From contig NZ_JADEXG010000029.1 in the NCBI RefSeq assembly GCF_015207255.1, forward strand, positions 1 to 57,697: 57,697 nt of DNA, read 5' to 3'. Each line of letters starts with the position of its first letter. The first letter of the stretch is position 1. This DNA comes from Vasconcelosia minhoensis LEGE 07310. GTDB taxonomy: Bacteria; Cyanobacteriota; Cyanobacteriia; Phormidesmidales; Phormidesmidaceae. Below the pieces are notes generated by a model. The model did not search any database and was not told where the DNA came from. It worked only from the letters and a program-made list of their open reading frames with translations. A program made the position numbers and the translations under genes. Below, piece after piece: positions 17,001 through 26,700 of this stretch.

Positions 17001-20000
17001 GCTGAGAACAGTCTCTCGGGTACCGTGATTGGACAGCTCACGACGCTAGACCCGGATGCTGCTGATACCCATACCTACACTTTGTTGGATAATGCAGGCG
17101 GGCGGTTCCAGCTGGTGGGTCATCAGGTACGGATTGCGCCCGGAGCGGTGCTCGATTTTGAAAGCAGCCCCAGCTACAGCATTCAAGTGCGAACCACTGA
17201 CAGCGGCAGCCCCGGCCTGTTCTTTGACAAGACGCTCACAATTGACCTGACGGATGTGAATGAAGCGCCCCGCTTCACTAGCTCACCGGTGCTCAATGCT
17301 GAGGTAGGGACGCCTTATCGGTACGCGATCTCAACGGTTGATCCAGAGAGAAATCAGCGCACCATTGCGGCCAAGGACCTGCCCAGCTGGCTGACCTTGG
17401 TAGACAACGGCGATGGCACTGCGACCCTAAATGGATCTCCGACGACGGCTCAGTCGGGACTCTATCCGATCCAGCTGACGGCGACCGATGCAGGCGGCCT
17501 GCAAGCGACCCAGACTTACTTGCTGGGCGTGGATGTCATCCTCCGCGAGGGCGCAAACTTTAGCCCGACCCAGGCGGTCACCTTTAAAGTAGATCGACCC
17601 TCGATTCTTAGCTTTACCTTCGACCCCACGTTTGACCTCACCGACCTGAGCGCGATCAACGATGCGTTTGAGGTGGCGCTGGTCGATGCCGGGGGCCGGT
17701 CGCTAGTCCATACCATTGCCCAAGGCCGAGATGCTTTCTTTAACCTGACAGAAGGGGAACCGACGGCACTGGCGGTGGGCGCAACCTATTCGACTCAGTC
17801 TCGAACGGTCACGCTCAACCTTACCGGTATTCCCACCCATACGGCAGCTACGCTGGTCTTTAGGCTGGTCAATGACGATGGCGATATTACGACCAGCGTT
17901 CGAGTTCGAGATATCACGCTATCGGATGCTCCTTTGGGGATGCAGCCACAGACTGGCACAGTTCCGGGCACTGCGAGAATTCCCGCTCCAATTACGCCTG
18001 ACAAACTCTCGGTTCTAGAGGATATTTCTTCTAGCATCCAAGCGGACTATCGTCGTACCACGTTTAACGCTCAGACCAAGCTGCTTTACGCGGATGTGGC
18101 TGTCACCAATAGCGGCACCTACAGTGTCGATGCGCCGCTGCTGGTTGCCATTAGCAATATTAGTGACCCTTCTGTTCTAGTGCGTGACCCCGATGGCTTC
18201 ACCCCGACGAGGCTGCCCTATTACAATTTCAGTGCTCTAGTCGCAGACGGGAAGTTAGACCCAGCTGAACTGACCAGTACTCGTGCTCTGATCTTCTACA
18301 ACCCCAATCAGGTTCAATTTACCTACGACCTGGTGGTGCTAGCGCAGCTGAACCAAGGGCCAACTATTCAAACGCTGCCAGTTCGGGAAGTTCTAGGTGG
18401 ACAGCCTTATCTCTACGATGTCAATGCAACTGACCCCAACGGAGATGTGCTCACCTACCAGCTGCTGAGCGCGCCTCAGGGCATGGCGATTGATGCTCAG
18501 TCTGGGGTAATTAGCTGGGATACGGCGACTAGCGATCGCGGCAGTCATGCGGTACTCATTCAAGTAAGCGATAACCGAGGTGGCATTACAAAGCAAAGCT
18601 TTACCCTCTCGGTCACAGAGGAGCTGCCTAACCGCCCACCTATCTTCACGTCCACGCCTGCGGTAGATGCTTTCATTGGCCAGCGCTACGCCTATGATGC
18701 CGATGCAGTAGACCCCGATCAGGATAATCCCCTCACCTACGATCTGATCAGTGGCCCGGACGGCATGACCGTAGACCCTAGCACTGGATTGGTGTATTGG
18801 ACGCCACCGCCTGCCCTAATTCTAGGAGATACCGTCTTAGGGCGAATCAATGTACCGGGTGAGATAGACGAGTTTACCTTCAGCGGTGCCATTGGACAGC
18901 GCCTTTACTTCGACCCGTTGCAATATTCGGGAAGTCACTATGACTGGCGCATGAATGTATACAGCCCTAGCGGCATCAAAGTCATTGATGCCGCAAACTT
19001 TGCATGGGATCAAAATAAGCTTATTACGCTGACTGAAGATGGCACCTATCGAACGGTCGTGCGCACCGTAGGGGATAAGGTTGGCAGCTATGGCTTTAGC
19101 GTGATCAACCTCAGCCTAGTCCCGGTTGTTCCCTTTGATGTAGTTGTCAAAGGACAACTCAGTCCTGGCTCTGAAGATGATGTCTTTCGCTTCACAGGCA
19201 ATCGAGGTCAAAAACTCTTCTTCGATCAGCTGAGTAAAAGCGGTGACTTTGACTGGGTTTTGTACGATGCTAACAATCAGGTGGTGCAATCCAGCTATTA
19301 CTTCAGCGACATGGAGGTCAATTTACCTTCTAATGGTGAGTATGTCCTGACTTTGCGAGGACGTTCTGGGTTTAGCAGTACGGCTGATTATGCATTCAGC
19401 ATCGTCACGCCGGACTTGATTACTACACCGATTACGTTAGGTAACGTGGTCAGCGGCACCATCGGCGAAAAGGGCGAGCAGGACATTTATACCTTCACAG
19501 GGAGCATTGGGCAGCGGCTGTTCCTGGATGTTCTCACATACAGTGGCAGCTACTACTCACAAAGGCTCTACCTGTACAGTCCTAGCGGCGTCACTTATCT
19601 TAACCGCTACCTAACTTATGGTGATGAAGGGCCATTCACGCTTACAGAAGCGGGTACCTATCGCCTAGTGATTGATGCTAGCGGAGAAGATACGGGCAGT
19701 TACAGCTTTAATCTGCTAGATGTTGGACAAGCTACACCAATCAGCTTAGACGTCAGCCAAAGCGGTCAACTTAGCCCTGGGCAGGAGACACATCTCTATA
19801 CCTTCACAGGTAACACGGGGCAAATCCTGTTCTTCGACTCCATGATGAACTCATCTGGGTCATGGACGCTCTACGACTCTGGTAATCAAAGAGTTGATGG
19901 CACAAGCCTCAGGAGCGACTTTGAGGTTAACCTATCTCAATCGGGTACTTACACTCTCGTCCTGCAAGGCGATCAAAACAAGGCGATTAATTACCAGTTT

Positions 20001-23000
20001 CAAATCATCACACCCGAAATATCAACGACGGAATTAACTCTCGGCAGTACTGTTAGCGGCACGATTAGTGAAAAGGGCGAACAGGACATCTATACTTTCA
20101 CAGGCAGTGTTGGGCAACGGCTGTATCTGGATGTTCTAACCTATAGCAGCAGTTATTCACAGAATCTTTACCTCTATAGCCCTAGTGGTGTCGTATATCT
20201 TAGTCGCTCGCTTGGCTCTGGTGATACAAATCCATTCACGCTTAAAGAAGATGGAACCTATCGCCTAGTAGTTGATGGAGCAGGAGAGAATACAGGAAGC
20301 TACAGCTTTAGCTTATTAGATGTTGAACAAGCTACACCTGTAGAATTAGACGTTAGCCAAAGCGGCCAGCTCAGTCCTGGACAGGAGACACATTTGTATA
20401 CCTTCACAGGTAACGCAGGGCAACGGCTATACTTCGACTCCATGATGAACTCATCTGGGTCATGGGCGCTCTACAACTCTGGTAATCAGCAGGTGGAGGG
20501 CACGAATCTCAATAGCGATTTTGAAGTTATCCTTTCTCAAACAGACACTTATACTCTAGTCCTGCAAGGAAATAGGAATTCCCCAATTGACTACCAGTTT
20601 CAGATCATTACGCCGGAGACAACGACAGCGGACTTAATCCTGGGCAATTCTATTAGCGGCACTATTGCTGAGAAAGGTGAGCAAGATGTCTACACTTTTA
20701 CAGGAAGCATTGGACAACGGCTATTCCTAGATGTTCTCGCATACAGTGGCAACCACGTACAAAAACTCTACCTCTACAGCCCTAGTGGAGTCATATATCT
20801 TGATCGCTCCTTATCCTCTGGCGATGCGGCACCATTCACTCTCACAGAAGCTGGCATCTATCGCTTAGTAATCGATGGAGCAGGGGAGAGTACGGGCAGC
20901 TATAGCTTTAATCTGCTGGATGTTGGACAAGCTACACCAATCAGCTTAGACGTTAGCCAAAGCGGTCAACTTAGCCCCGGGCAAGAGACACACCTGTACA
21001 CCTTTGAAGGCAATGCCAGGCAGCGGCTGTTCTTCGACTCCATGATGAACTCATCTGGGTCATGGACACTCTACAACTCTGGCAATCAAAGAGTGGATGG
21101 CACAAGCCTCAACAGCGATTTTGAGGTTACCCTATCTCAGTTAGACACGTATACTCTAGTCCTACAGGGCAATCGAAGCGAGGCGATTGACTACCAGTTT
21201 CAGGTCATTACGCCTACGGTAAACACGGTGGAATTAACTCTGGGTAACACCGTTAGCGGTGCCATTGGTGAAAAGGGCGAGCAGGATATCTATACTTTTA
21301 TAGGTAATGTCGGACAACAGCTGTTTCTGGACGTTTTAACCTACAGCGGCAGCTATGCACAAAGCCTATTCCTTTATAGTCCTAGCGGGGTTGTACAGCT
21401 TAACCGCTATTTGAGTTCCGGCGATTCGGTGCCATTTACTCTCACAGAAAGTGGTACCTATCGCTTGGTCGTCGATGGAGTTGGGGAAAATACAGGCAGT
21501 TACAGTTTCCGAATGGCAGACCTTGCAGCAGCATCTGACTTAGCGCTCGATACGCCTACAAACGATGACCTACTCCCTCAAGCGGTTCGTTTTTACCAAC
21601 TTAAGGGTACACCTGGACAGCGCCTTCAGTTTGATAGCTTATCAGCCGTACCAGGAGCAGACTGGGTGATATATGGACCCGGAAATTTTGTTCTGGGCTC
21701 CGCGCCTCTTAGTAACGACTTTGAAGTTGAGCTGATCAGTGTCGGGACTCATTTTCTTGCAGTACGAAATTCTAGCAATAATGCCGTCAGCTATAGCATT
21801 CAAGTCAACACACTACCCTCTCTCAGTGTTGAAAATACCGGCTTAGGCATTATCCATAGTGGTGTTAGTGCCAGCACACCCACGAGCAAGTCATTTACAG
21901 CAGCAGCCGGAACGCTCATTTATTTTGATGGTCAGGGCACTTCTTCTGGAGTGTATGCTCGTCTATCAGATCCAAAAGGAGATCAGATTTTTAATATTAA
22001 TGCGTATAGAGACTCGGGTTCCATTCTTCTAAGACAGTCAGGCGCTTATACCTTGCAATTGACAGGAAATGGCAGCTACCAGTATCGGGTAATTGATCTG
22101 GGAACAGCAAAGGATTTGGTACTGAATACCGTTACTAACGTCACACTCAGTCCGATAACCGCAACTACAGCTTATAAATTTACGGGTACATTCGGACAAC
22201 AGCTGTATTACGATGCATTAAACAGTAATTATCCGAACGTTTCAGTTCGCCTGGTAACACCTAGCGGACGTGAACTATTCAACAGTAGCGCTCAAGACGA
22301 CCAGAATCTCTATCAGACATTAACTCTGGATGAGGCAGGGACTTTTTATCTGCTGTTTTCAGGAAGTCAATCCGCAGCTAGCAGCGTCAGTTTTCGACTG
22401 TTTGACAAGGCTCAAGTACAGTCGATTACTTTAGATCAAGAGGTGACGGGGCGCTTTACGAATAGTCGCCAAAGCGATCTTTACCGATTTGCAGCTAATG
22501 CTGGACAGTATATGTATGTTAATCAGCAGGCGGGCGGTTCTCCTAACCAGTGGTATCTGTTTGGCCCTGGAGGGCTAAAACTTTCAAACAACACCTATTA
22601 CAATTCCAACTATATCTACACTGATCAGGAGTTTACGTTGTCGGCTGACGGAGAATATCTGCTGGTGATGCGGGGCAACGGTAGCAGTAATCTAGACTAC
22701 AAGTTCACTTTGGTCACGCCTGAGTTTGTGACTCAGGAGCTGCCCCTCAACCAAACCGTCAGCGGTACGCTTTCGGAGCCAGGCGAGAATGACATCTATA
22801 CCTTCACGGGTGCTGTAGGCCAACAGCTGTTCTTTGATGCGCTGAATAGCAATAGCCCTGGCTTCACCGTCAGAGTATACAGTCCGACCAATCAACAGGT
22901 CTATAGCTCTGCCATTCAGAATGATTTTCATCTAGGCCATACCTTTACTCTAGCTGAGAGTGGTAACTATCGGCTTATCATCGATGGGGATGGAGATGCG

Positions 23001-23588
23001 ATAGGTAACTATAGCTTCCGACTGCTGAACAAAGCTGAAGCACAGCTGATCGCCCTAGACCAAGAGGTCATAGGTCGTTTCGCAAATAGTCGCCAAAGCG
23101 ACCTCTACCGCTTCATGGGCAATGCCGGACAGTACCTTTATGTCAATCAGCAGGCAGGCAACTATCCAAACGAGTGGTATCTGTTCGGACCTGGTGGCTT
23201 AAAGGTTCTAAGTACATATATCTACAATGACAAAGAATTTACCTTACCAGCAGATGGAGAATACCTGCTGGTGATGCGGGGCAATGGTAGCAGTAATCAA
23301 GACTACAAGTTCACTTTAGTCACGCCTGAATTTGTGACTCAAGCGCTACCTCTTAACCAAACCGTTAACGGTACTCTGTCTAAGCCAGGCGAGAATGACA
23401 TCTACACCTTTAGCGGCACTGTAGGACAGCAACTCTTCTTTGATGCGCTGAATAGCAGTAGCCCTGGCTTCACCGTCAGGGTAAGCGCAAGAATCAATAA
23501 AGACTGCCTTATTGAGAAAAATGGCCGCGCCTATGTCAACAGGGTAAAGCTATTGAGAAAGGCGAGTACGAAAAACTGGGGCTTCTAG
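14037..23588 (+). CDS. 5' part of a split giant RHS polymorphic toxin/adhesin gene
   Basis: Start ATG 14037 has AAAGGA 6 nt upstream, better than TTG 14031. The 3183-residue product has no Sec signal, as expected for type I export. In order: a proline-rich linker (to ~130); a beta-helix-like region rich in NGS turns (~300-445); Ig-like domains with TATDIAGN motifs (~455-975); a cadherin-like domain (APTDIFL... LDFESSPSYSIQVRTTDSG, ~980-1080); He_PIG-like domains; then from ~1590 PPC-like beta-sandwich repeats (ISGTI-EKGEQDIYTFTG type) to the end. The frame runs into the insertion at 23480-23648, adds about 35 foreign residues and stops at 23586-23588. Deleting 185 bp would join it to the frame of the next entry. 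As it stands it lacks the toxin tip. Confidence 0.85.
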   Translation: MGKPEDLLNINSKNVFAQPLLQDASLLNEVASLGIEVSTRSGKVKKSSLDPIAKAGTDDLSLQPLPTKPATPLNSSPTVFGSIPDGSTVKTSAADVDPVTGNPGLTPLANAIQAAPPAAIPVTLPAFAVMAEGTVTVNGSSDFDGDPRNLKDDALIYGGAGFTINGNPTLPIQRDANGNPILDAKGKPQLVKEAVAVAPDYRVSNASGNHYAGLIPPSVVPKQVVSVTAYADIRQHELTRRIPLGTPTVFFNAQQNPINNANDWAKKFPTPGTAANPTVVQVTNGGLTIPSGVNLSHTIITVANGDINFNGSGQTLNNTVLVTNNGNVNLAKVRSTDLSVLAAGAINMNGGAKFGGSTLLANETGGITFNGSTSTTDSGSNLAVISQGNITYNGSSNTRGIFLSAKDFTYNGSSTLYGAIGAKGNVLFNGRATVIADATISFRPTPPAITAGLTRDTAPGNTTNTDRITYDPTIAGAISVTNPGIQIGASGTIPANGSSTSGNQIIEFKARFDSMPSGSYRNILSSLQANGTFNLSRTELNQIYGSSLTDGPHSLHLLARDQYNNVTNVDIVFTLDTRTAAPILTLQPTSDSGQSNQDRITNVVGPTIRGTAEAGASLEIFNGNQSIGQTTVAADGTWQFTTPQLDNGVHTLSAIATDIAGNTNTSTTFQITVDSVLPQVSLTPPIDQAPLRANARLTGVTDGTGSAIVALRYHFNDRAEIDLAVSANGSFDQAIDFTGIGNGSHTLTVMATDIAGNTATLQFQVTVDLDTTGPVIAAELANDTAPDGTNRDRVTSDPTVSGTLADASQVVEFQARFAGLGSATDVLTDRQADGSFTFNRDRLEQIYGGALTDGQYSLQLEARDQYGNVSQLFELSFVLDTTLALSIALDPAFDSAPVGDSHTTTATVSLSGLTEAGATVQLLETGATVTADSSGQFSFSNVALVLGENRFTVEAIDVAGNRSTSPLSITRLATNRAPTDIFLSQNWVAENSLSGTVIGQLTTLDPDAADTHTYTLLDNAGGRFQLVGHQVRIAPGAVLDFESSPSYSIQVRTTDSGSPGLFFDKTLTIDLTDVNEAPRFTSSPVLNAEVGTPYRYAISTVDPERNQRTIAAKDLPSWLTLVDNGDGTATLNGSPTTAQSGLYPIQLTATDAGGLQATQTYLLGVDVILREGANFSPTQAVTFKVDRPSILSFTFDPTFDLTDLSAINDAFEVALVDAGGRSLVHTIAQGRDAFFNLTEGEPTALAVGATYSTQSRTVTLNLTGIPTHTAATLVFRLVNDDGDITTSVRVRDITLSDAPLGMQPQTGTVPGTARIPAPITPDKLSVLEDISSSIQADYRRTTFNAQTKLLYADVAVTNSGTYSVDAPLLVAISNISDPSVLVRDPDGFTPTRLPYYNFSALVADGKLDPAELTSTRALIFYNPNQVQFTYDLVVLAQLNQGPTIQTLPVREVLGGQPYLYDVNATDPNGDVLTYQLLSAPQGMAIDAQSGVISWDTATSDRGSHAVLIQVSDNRGGITKQSFTLSVTEELPNRPPIFTSTPAVDAFIGQRYAYDADAVDPDQDNPLTYDLISGPDGMTVDPSTGLVYWTPPPALILGDTVLGRINVPGEIDEFTFSGAIGQRLYFDPLQYSGSHYDWRMNVYSPSGIKVIDAANFAWDQNKLITLTEDGTYRTVVRTVGDKVGSYGFSVINLSLVPVVPFDVVVKGQLSPGSEDDVFRFTGNRGQKLFFDQLSKSGDFDWVLYDANNQVVQSSYYFSDMEVNLPSNGEYVLTLRGRSGFSSTADYAFSIVTPDLITTPITLGNVVSGTIGEKGEQDIYTFTGSIGQRLFLDVLTYSGSYYSQRLYLYSPSGVTYLNRYLTYGDEGPFTLTEAGTYRLVIDASGEDTGSYSFNLLDVGQATPISLDVSQSGQLSPGQETHLYTFTGNTGQILFFDSMMNSSGSWTLYDSGNQRVDGTSLRSDFEVNLSQSGTYTLVLQGDQNKAINYQFQIITPEISTTELTLGSTVSGTISEKGEQDIYTFTGSVGQRLYLDVLTYSSSYSQNLYLYSPSGVVYLSRSLGSGDTNPFTLKEDGTYRLVVDGAGENTGSYSFSLLDVEQATPVELDVSQSGQLSPGQETHLYTFTGNAGQRLYFDSMMNSSGSWALYNSGNQQVEGTNLNSDFEVILSQTDTYTLVLQGNRNSPIDYQFQIITPETTTADLILGNSISGTIAEKGEQDVYTFTGSIGQRLFLDVLAYSGNHVQKLYLYSPSGVIYLDRSLSSGDAAPFTLTEAGIYRLVIDGAGESTGSYSFNLLDVGQATPISLDVSQSGQLSPGQETHLYTFEGNARQRLFFDSMMNSSGSWTLYNSGNQRVDGTSLNSDFEVTLSQLDTYTLVLQGNRSEAIDYQFQVITPTVNTVELTLGNTVSGAIGEKGEQDIYTFIGNVGQQLFLDVLTYSGSYAQSLFLYSPSGVVQLNRYLSSGDSVPFTLTESGTYRLVVDGVGENTGSYSFRMADLAAASDLALDTPTNDDLLPQAVRFYQLKGTPGQRLQFDSLSAVPGADWVIYGPGNFVLGSAPLSNDFEVELISVGTHFLAVRNSSNNAVSYSIQVNTLPSLSVENTGLGIIHSGVSASTPTSKSFTAAAGTLIYFDGQGTSSGVYARLSDPKGDQIFNINAYRDSGSILLRQSGAYTLQLTGNGSYQYRVIDLGTAKDLVLNTVTNVTLSPITATTAYKFTGTFGQQLYYDALNSNYPNVSVRLVTPSGRELFNSSAQDDQNLYQTLTLDEAGTFYLLFSGSQSAASSVSFRLFDKAQVQSITLDQEVTGRFTNSRQSDLYRFAANAGQYMYVNQQAGGSPNQWYLFGPGGLKLSNNTYYNSNYIYTDQEFTLSADGEYLLVMRGNGSSNLDYKFTLVTPEFVTQELPLNQTVSGTLSEPGENDIYTFTGAVGQQLFFDALNSNSPGFTVRVYSPTNQQVYSSAIQNDFHLGHTFTLAESGNYRLIIDGDGDAIGNYSFRLLNKAEAQLIALDQEVIGRFANSRQSDLYRFMGNAGQYLYVNQQAGNYPNEWYLFGPGGLKVLSTYIYNDKEFTLPADGEYLLVMRGNGSSNQDYKFTLVTPEFVTQALPLNQTVNGTLSKPGENDIYTFSGTVGQQLFFDALNSSSPGFTVRVSARINKDCLIEKNGRAYVNRVKLLRKASTKNWGF
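19436..21535 (+). repeat. Tandem PPC-like repeats with an exact 600-bp period
   Basis: Equivalent positions recur exactly 600 bp apart (for example TACAG/TATAG at 19701, 20301, 20901, 21501, and the GAAAAGGGCGA-type element near 19470, 20070, 20670, 21270). Each 200-residue unit contains two related sandwiches, one with EKGEQDIYTFTGSIGQRLFL and one with GQLSPGQETHLYTF. The first three units are close to identical in stretches, such as TTCGACTCCATGATGAACTC. A second, more diverged tandem family (LDQEV-G-F-DSRQSDLYRF) continues from about 22.4 to 25.0 kb. Confidence 0.85.
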
Positions 23589-23648
23589 CCACGTCTGCAG
23601 CGCCCAAAAGCCAATGCATACTTTGGATACGATTTTCTTGCGCTTACC
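23480..23648. mobile_element. 169-bp MITE-like insertion splitting the giant gene
   Basis: The ends form an inverted repeat: AGGGTAAGCGCAAGAA (23478-23493) and TTCTTGCGCTTACCCT (23635-23650). The host sequence CTGGCTTCACCGTCAG occurs directly on both sides (23464-23479 and 23649-23664), a 16-bp direct repeat that a paralogous uninterrupted repeat unit at about 22857-22875 has only once. Total added length is 185 bp, which is not a multiple of 3, so it causes both a stop and a frame change. Because the element ends in CC, its exact edge is uncertain by 2 bp. No transposase is encoded. A long 15-17 bp duplication is recalled for part of the IS1202 family, which I mention only as a lead. Confidence 0.8.
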
Positions 23649-23737
23649 CTGGCTTCACCGTCAGAGTATACAGTCCGACCAATCAGCAGGTCTATAGCTC
23701 TGCTATTCAGGATGACTGGAGATTAGACCGAACCTTT

Positions 23738-26700
23738 ATGCTGGCTGAAAGCGGCACTTATCGGCTTGTCATTGATGGAAATGACGATCGCGTCGGTGAG
23801 TACAAATTTCGACTATTGGACAAAGCAGCAGCAGCATTGATTACCTTAGATCAAGAGGTAATAGGGCGTTTTCCAGACAGTCGGCAAAGCGATCTTTATC
23901 GCTTTACAGGCAGCACAGGACAGTATGTGTATGTCAATCAGCAGGTCGGCGGTTCTCCTAACCAGTGGTACTTGTTTGGCCCTGGAGGACTAAGAGTTTC
24001 GTCTGAATACATCTATAATGACCAAGAGTTTGCCCTGCCTGCAGATGGTGAATACTGGTTGGTAATGCGGGGCAATGGCAGTAGCAATCTGAACTACAAG
24101 TTTACTTTGGTCACGCCTGAATTTAGCACTCAGAATCTGTCGCTCAACCAAACGATTAGCGGTACTCTGACTGAGCCAGGTGAGAATGATACCTACACCT
24201 TTAATGGTGCTATCGGTCAGCAACTGTTCTTCGATGCGCTCAACAGCAATAGCCCAGGCTTTACAGTCAGATTGTACAGTCCGACCAACCAGCAGGTCTA
24301 TAGTTCCGCAATCCAGAGCGACTGGCGACTAGATCGGACTTTTGTACTGTCTGAGAGCGGTACCTATCGGCTCGTTATTGACGGAGATGGCGATCGCACG
24401 GGTGACTACAGTTTTCGGTTACTAGACAAAGCCGCAGCCACGTTAATCAACCTAGATCAAGAGGTTACAGGAAAGTTCACAGATAGCCGCCAAAGCGATC
24501 TTTATCGCTTCACAGGCAGTACTGGACAATACATGTACGTCAACCAGCAAATGGGCAGTTCCAACGAGTGGTACTTGTTTGGCCCAGGTGGACTAAAGGT
24601 TTCGAGCGATCAAATTTACGATGACCAAGAGTTTGTGCTGCCTGCGGATGGAGAGTACCTGCTAGTCATGCAGGGCAAGGGTTATACTCCTTCAGACTAT
24701 CAGTTCACGCTGGTTACGCCTGAGTTTGTGACTCAGGCACTGCCTCTCAATCAAGTTATCAGCGGCACTCTAACTGAGCCAGGAGAGAATGATACCTATA
24801 CCTTTAGTGGTGCTATCGGTCAGCAGCTATTCTTTGACGCTCTAAGCGCAACCTACTTCAGAGCTAAGCTTTATGACCCCATTGGACGCGAAGTTTTCAA
24901 CCTCGACAGTCGCTATGATCGGGGTCCTAGCGATGGATTGCTTCTTTCGATGAATGGAACCTACCGGGTTGTCATCGATGGAGTTGGCGATCGCACCGGC
25001 GACTACAAGTTCCGTTTGCTAGATAAAGCCGCGGCTACGGTCGTCTCATTCAATACCGAGGTCAAAGGAACCTTTGAGCAGGACGGAATTGGAAGCGAGC
25101 TTTACCGCTTTACCGGTGTAGCTGGGCAGTCTATATACCTAGACACGGGTAGTGGTCAATACCCAAACAGCTGGATTCTGTACGGCCCAGGCGGGCAGCA
25201 CATTTCCAACGGCTATGTGCAGGATAATTACAACTATTCCTACGCTGACGATTATGAGTTTACCTTGCCAGCAACGGGCGAATACTTGCTGGTCATGCAG
25301 GGCAAAGGGGCAGTCAATGTCAATTTCAAATTCAAGTTAGTTACACCGGAAACCCTCTCTACCTCTCTGACAATAGGCACTCTCGTCACCGGCAACATCA
25401 GTAATGCTGGTGAACAGGACATCTATACCTTTGATGGCATCGTCGGTCAGCAGCTATACTTTGATGCCCTAAAAGGCAATTCAAATCTGAAGGCGCGGCT
25501 GATTGGCCCCGGTGGTGCTGTAGTTCTTGACAAAAATACGAACGGTGATTGGGGAGGCTTCAACCTAACGGAGACAGGAACATACCGCCTTTTAATTGAT
25601 GGAGAGAAAGCGACAACTGGCGAATATAGCTTTATCCTAAGCGATCGCGCCTTGTCCCCTGCCCTAACCCTGGATACTGCGATCGCGGGCAGCCTCAATC
25701 CAGGAAATCAGGCCAAGCTGTACCAATTTACTGGAAAGACTGGGCAGCGCCTCAAATTTGCCCTGGAGGCCGCTAGCTGGAACGGTGCCAACTGGGTCCT
25801 CTACAACCCGAGCGGCGGAATTGCGAAAGCTCCTACAGCTAGTAGCCCAGACTTTGCTGCCACTATCGGAGCTGACGGTCTGTATACCTTGGCCATTTTA
25901 GGCAATAGTAGTGCACCGATAAGTTACAGCTTCAAAGTAACAGACCTTCAAGCAGAGCAGATTACCAATACTGGGTTGAATACTATCCAGAGCGGTAGCT
26001 TATCTGCTGGTCAGGTCAACGACTACAGCTTTTCAGCGACTGCTGGCACATTGATATACTTGGATAGCCACACTAACAGTTCAACTTGGTACCTGCGGAC
26101 TCGCCTCTTAAACCCAGATGGAACATTTGTATTTAATAATGAGGATGCAAGAAATAACCGAGGACCTATCCTTTTAGAGCAGTCAGGCACCTATACGCTA
26201 CAAACATATGGCACATATAGCAATACTATTGGAAATTACCAGTTTAATCTGTTGGAATTACCCAGGGATATTGCCTCACCGAATCCTAACGCCTTGAGAA
26301 TCGGCGAAATCAACACAGAAAACTTAAGCTCTCGCCAGTCAAAAGTTTACATTTTTGAGGGAGCAATTGGTGAAAAATTTGCCCTGAACGCGTTAGTGGG
26401 ACAAAATGTTAAGGCAACAGTTTACGATCCGAATGGTAGCCAACTATTTTCTAACAGTTTGTATTGGTATGGCGATAGCAAACCTCTAACGCTGTCTCAA
26501 AGCGGGCTATACTATCTCGTAGTTGAAAACTATGACACAGCTAGCCAGAACTACTCATTTCAGCTGTTAAACATCTCAAACCTTCCTGAAATTCGCTATG
26601 GTCTTCCTGTTTCTGGCTCATTGAAGAACGGACAGGAAAATCATTTCTATAAACTGCAAGCGCAGGCTGGTGAGCGGCTGTTTTTCGATCATCTCACCAC

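Noticed and set aside
23464-23664. Programmed frameshift or sequencing error as the cause of the split giant gene
   Set aside because: The interruption has terminal inverted repeats and flanking direct repeats, which a frameshift signal or base-call error would not produce.
19436-25000. CRISPR-like direct repeats
   Set aside because: Repeats are coding, keep one reading frame and are hundreds of bases long without spacer structure; they encode protein domains.
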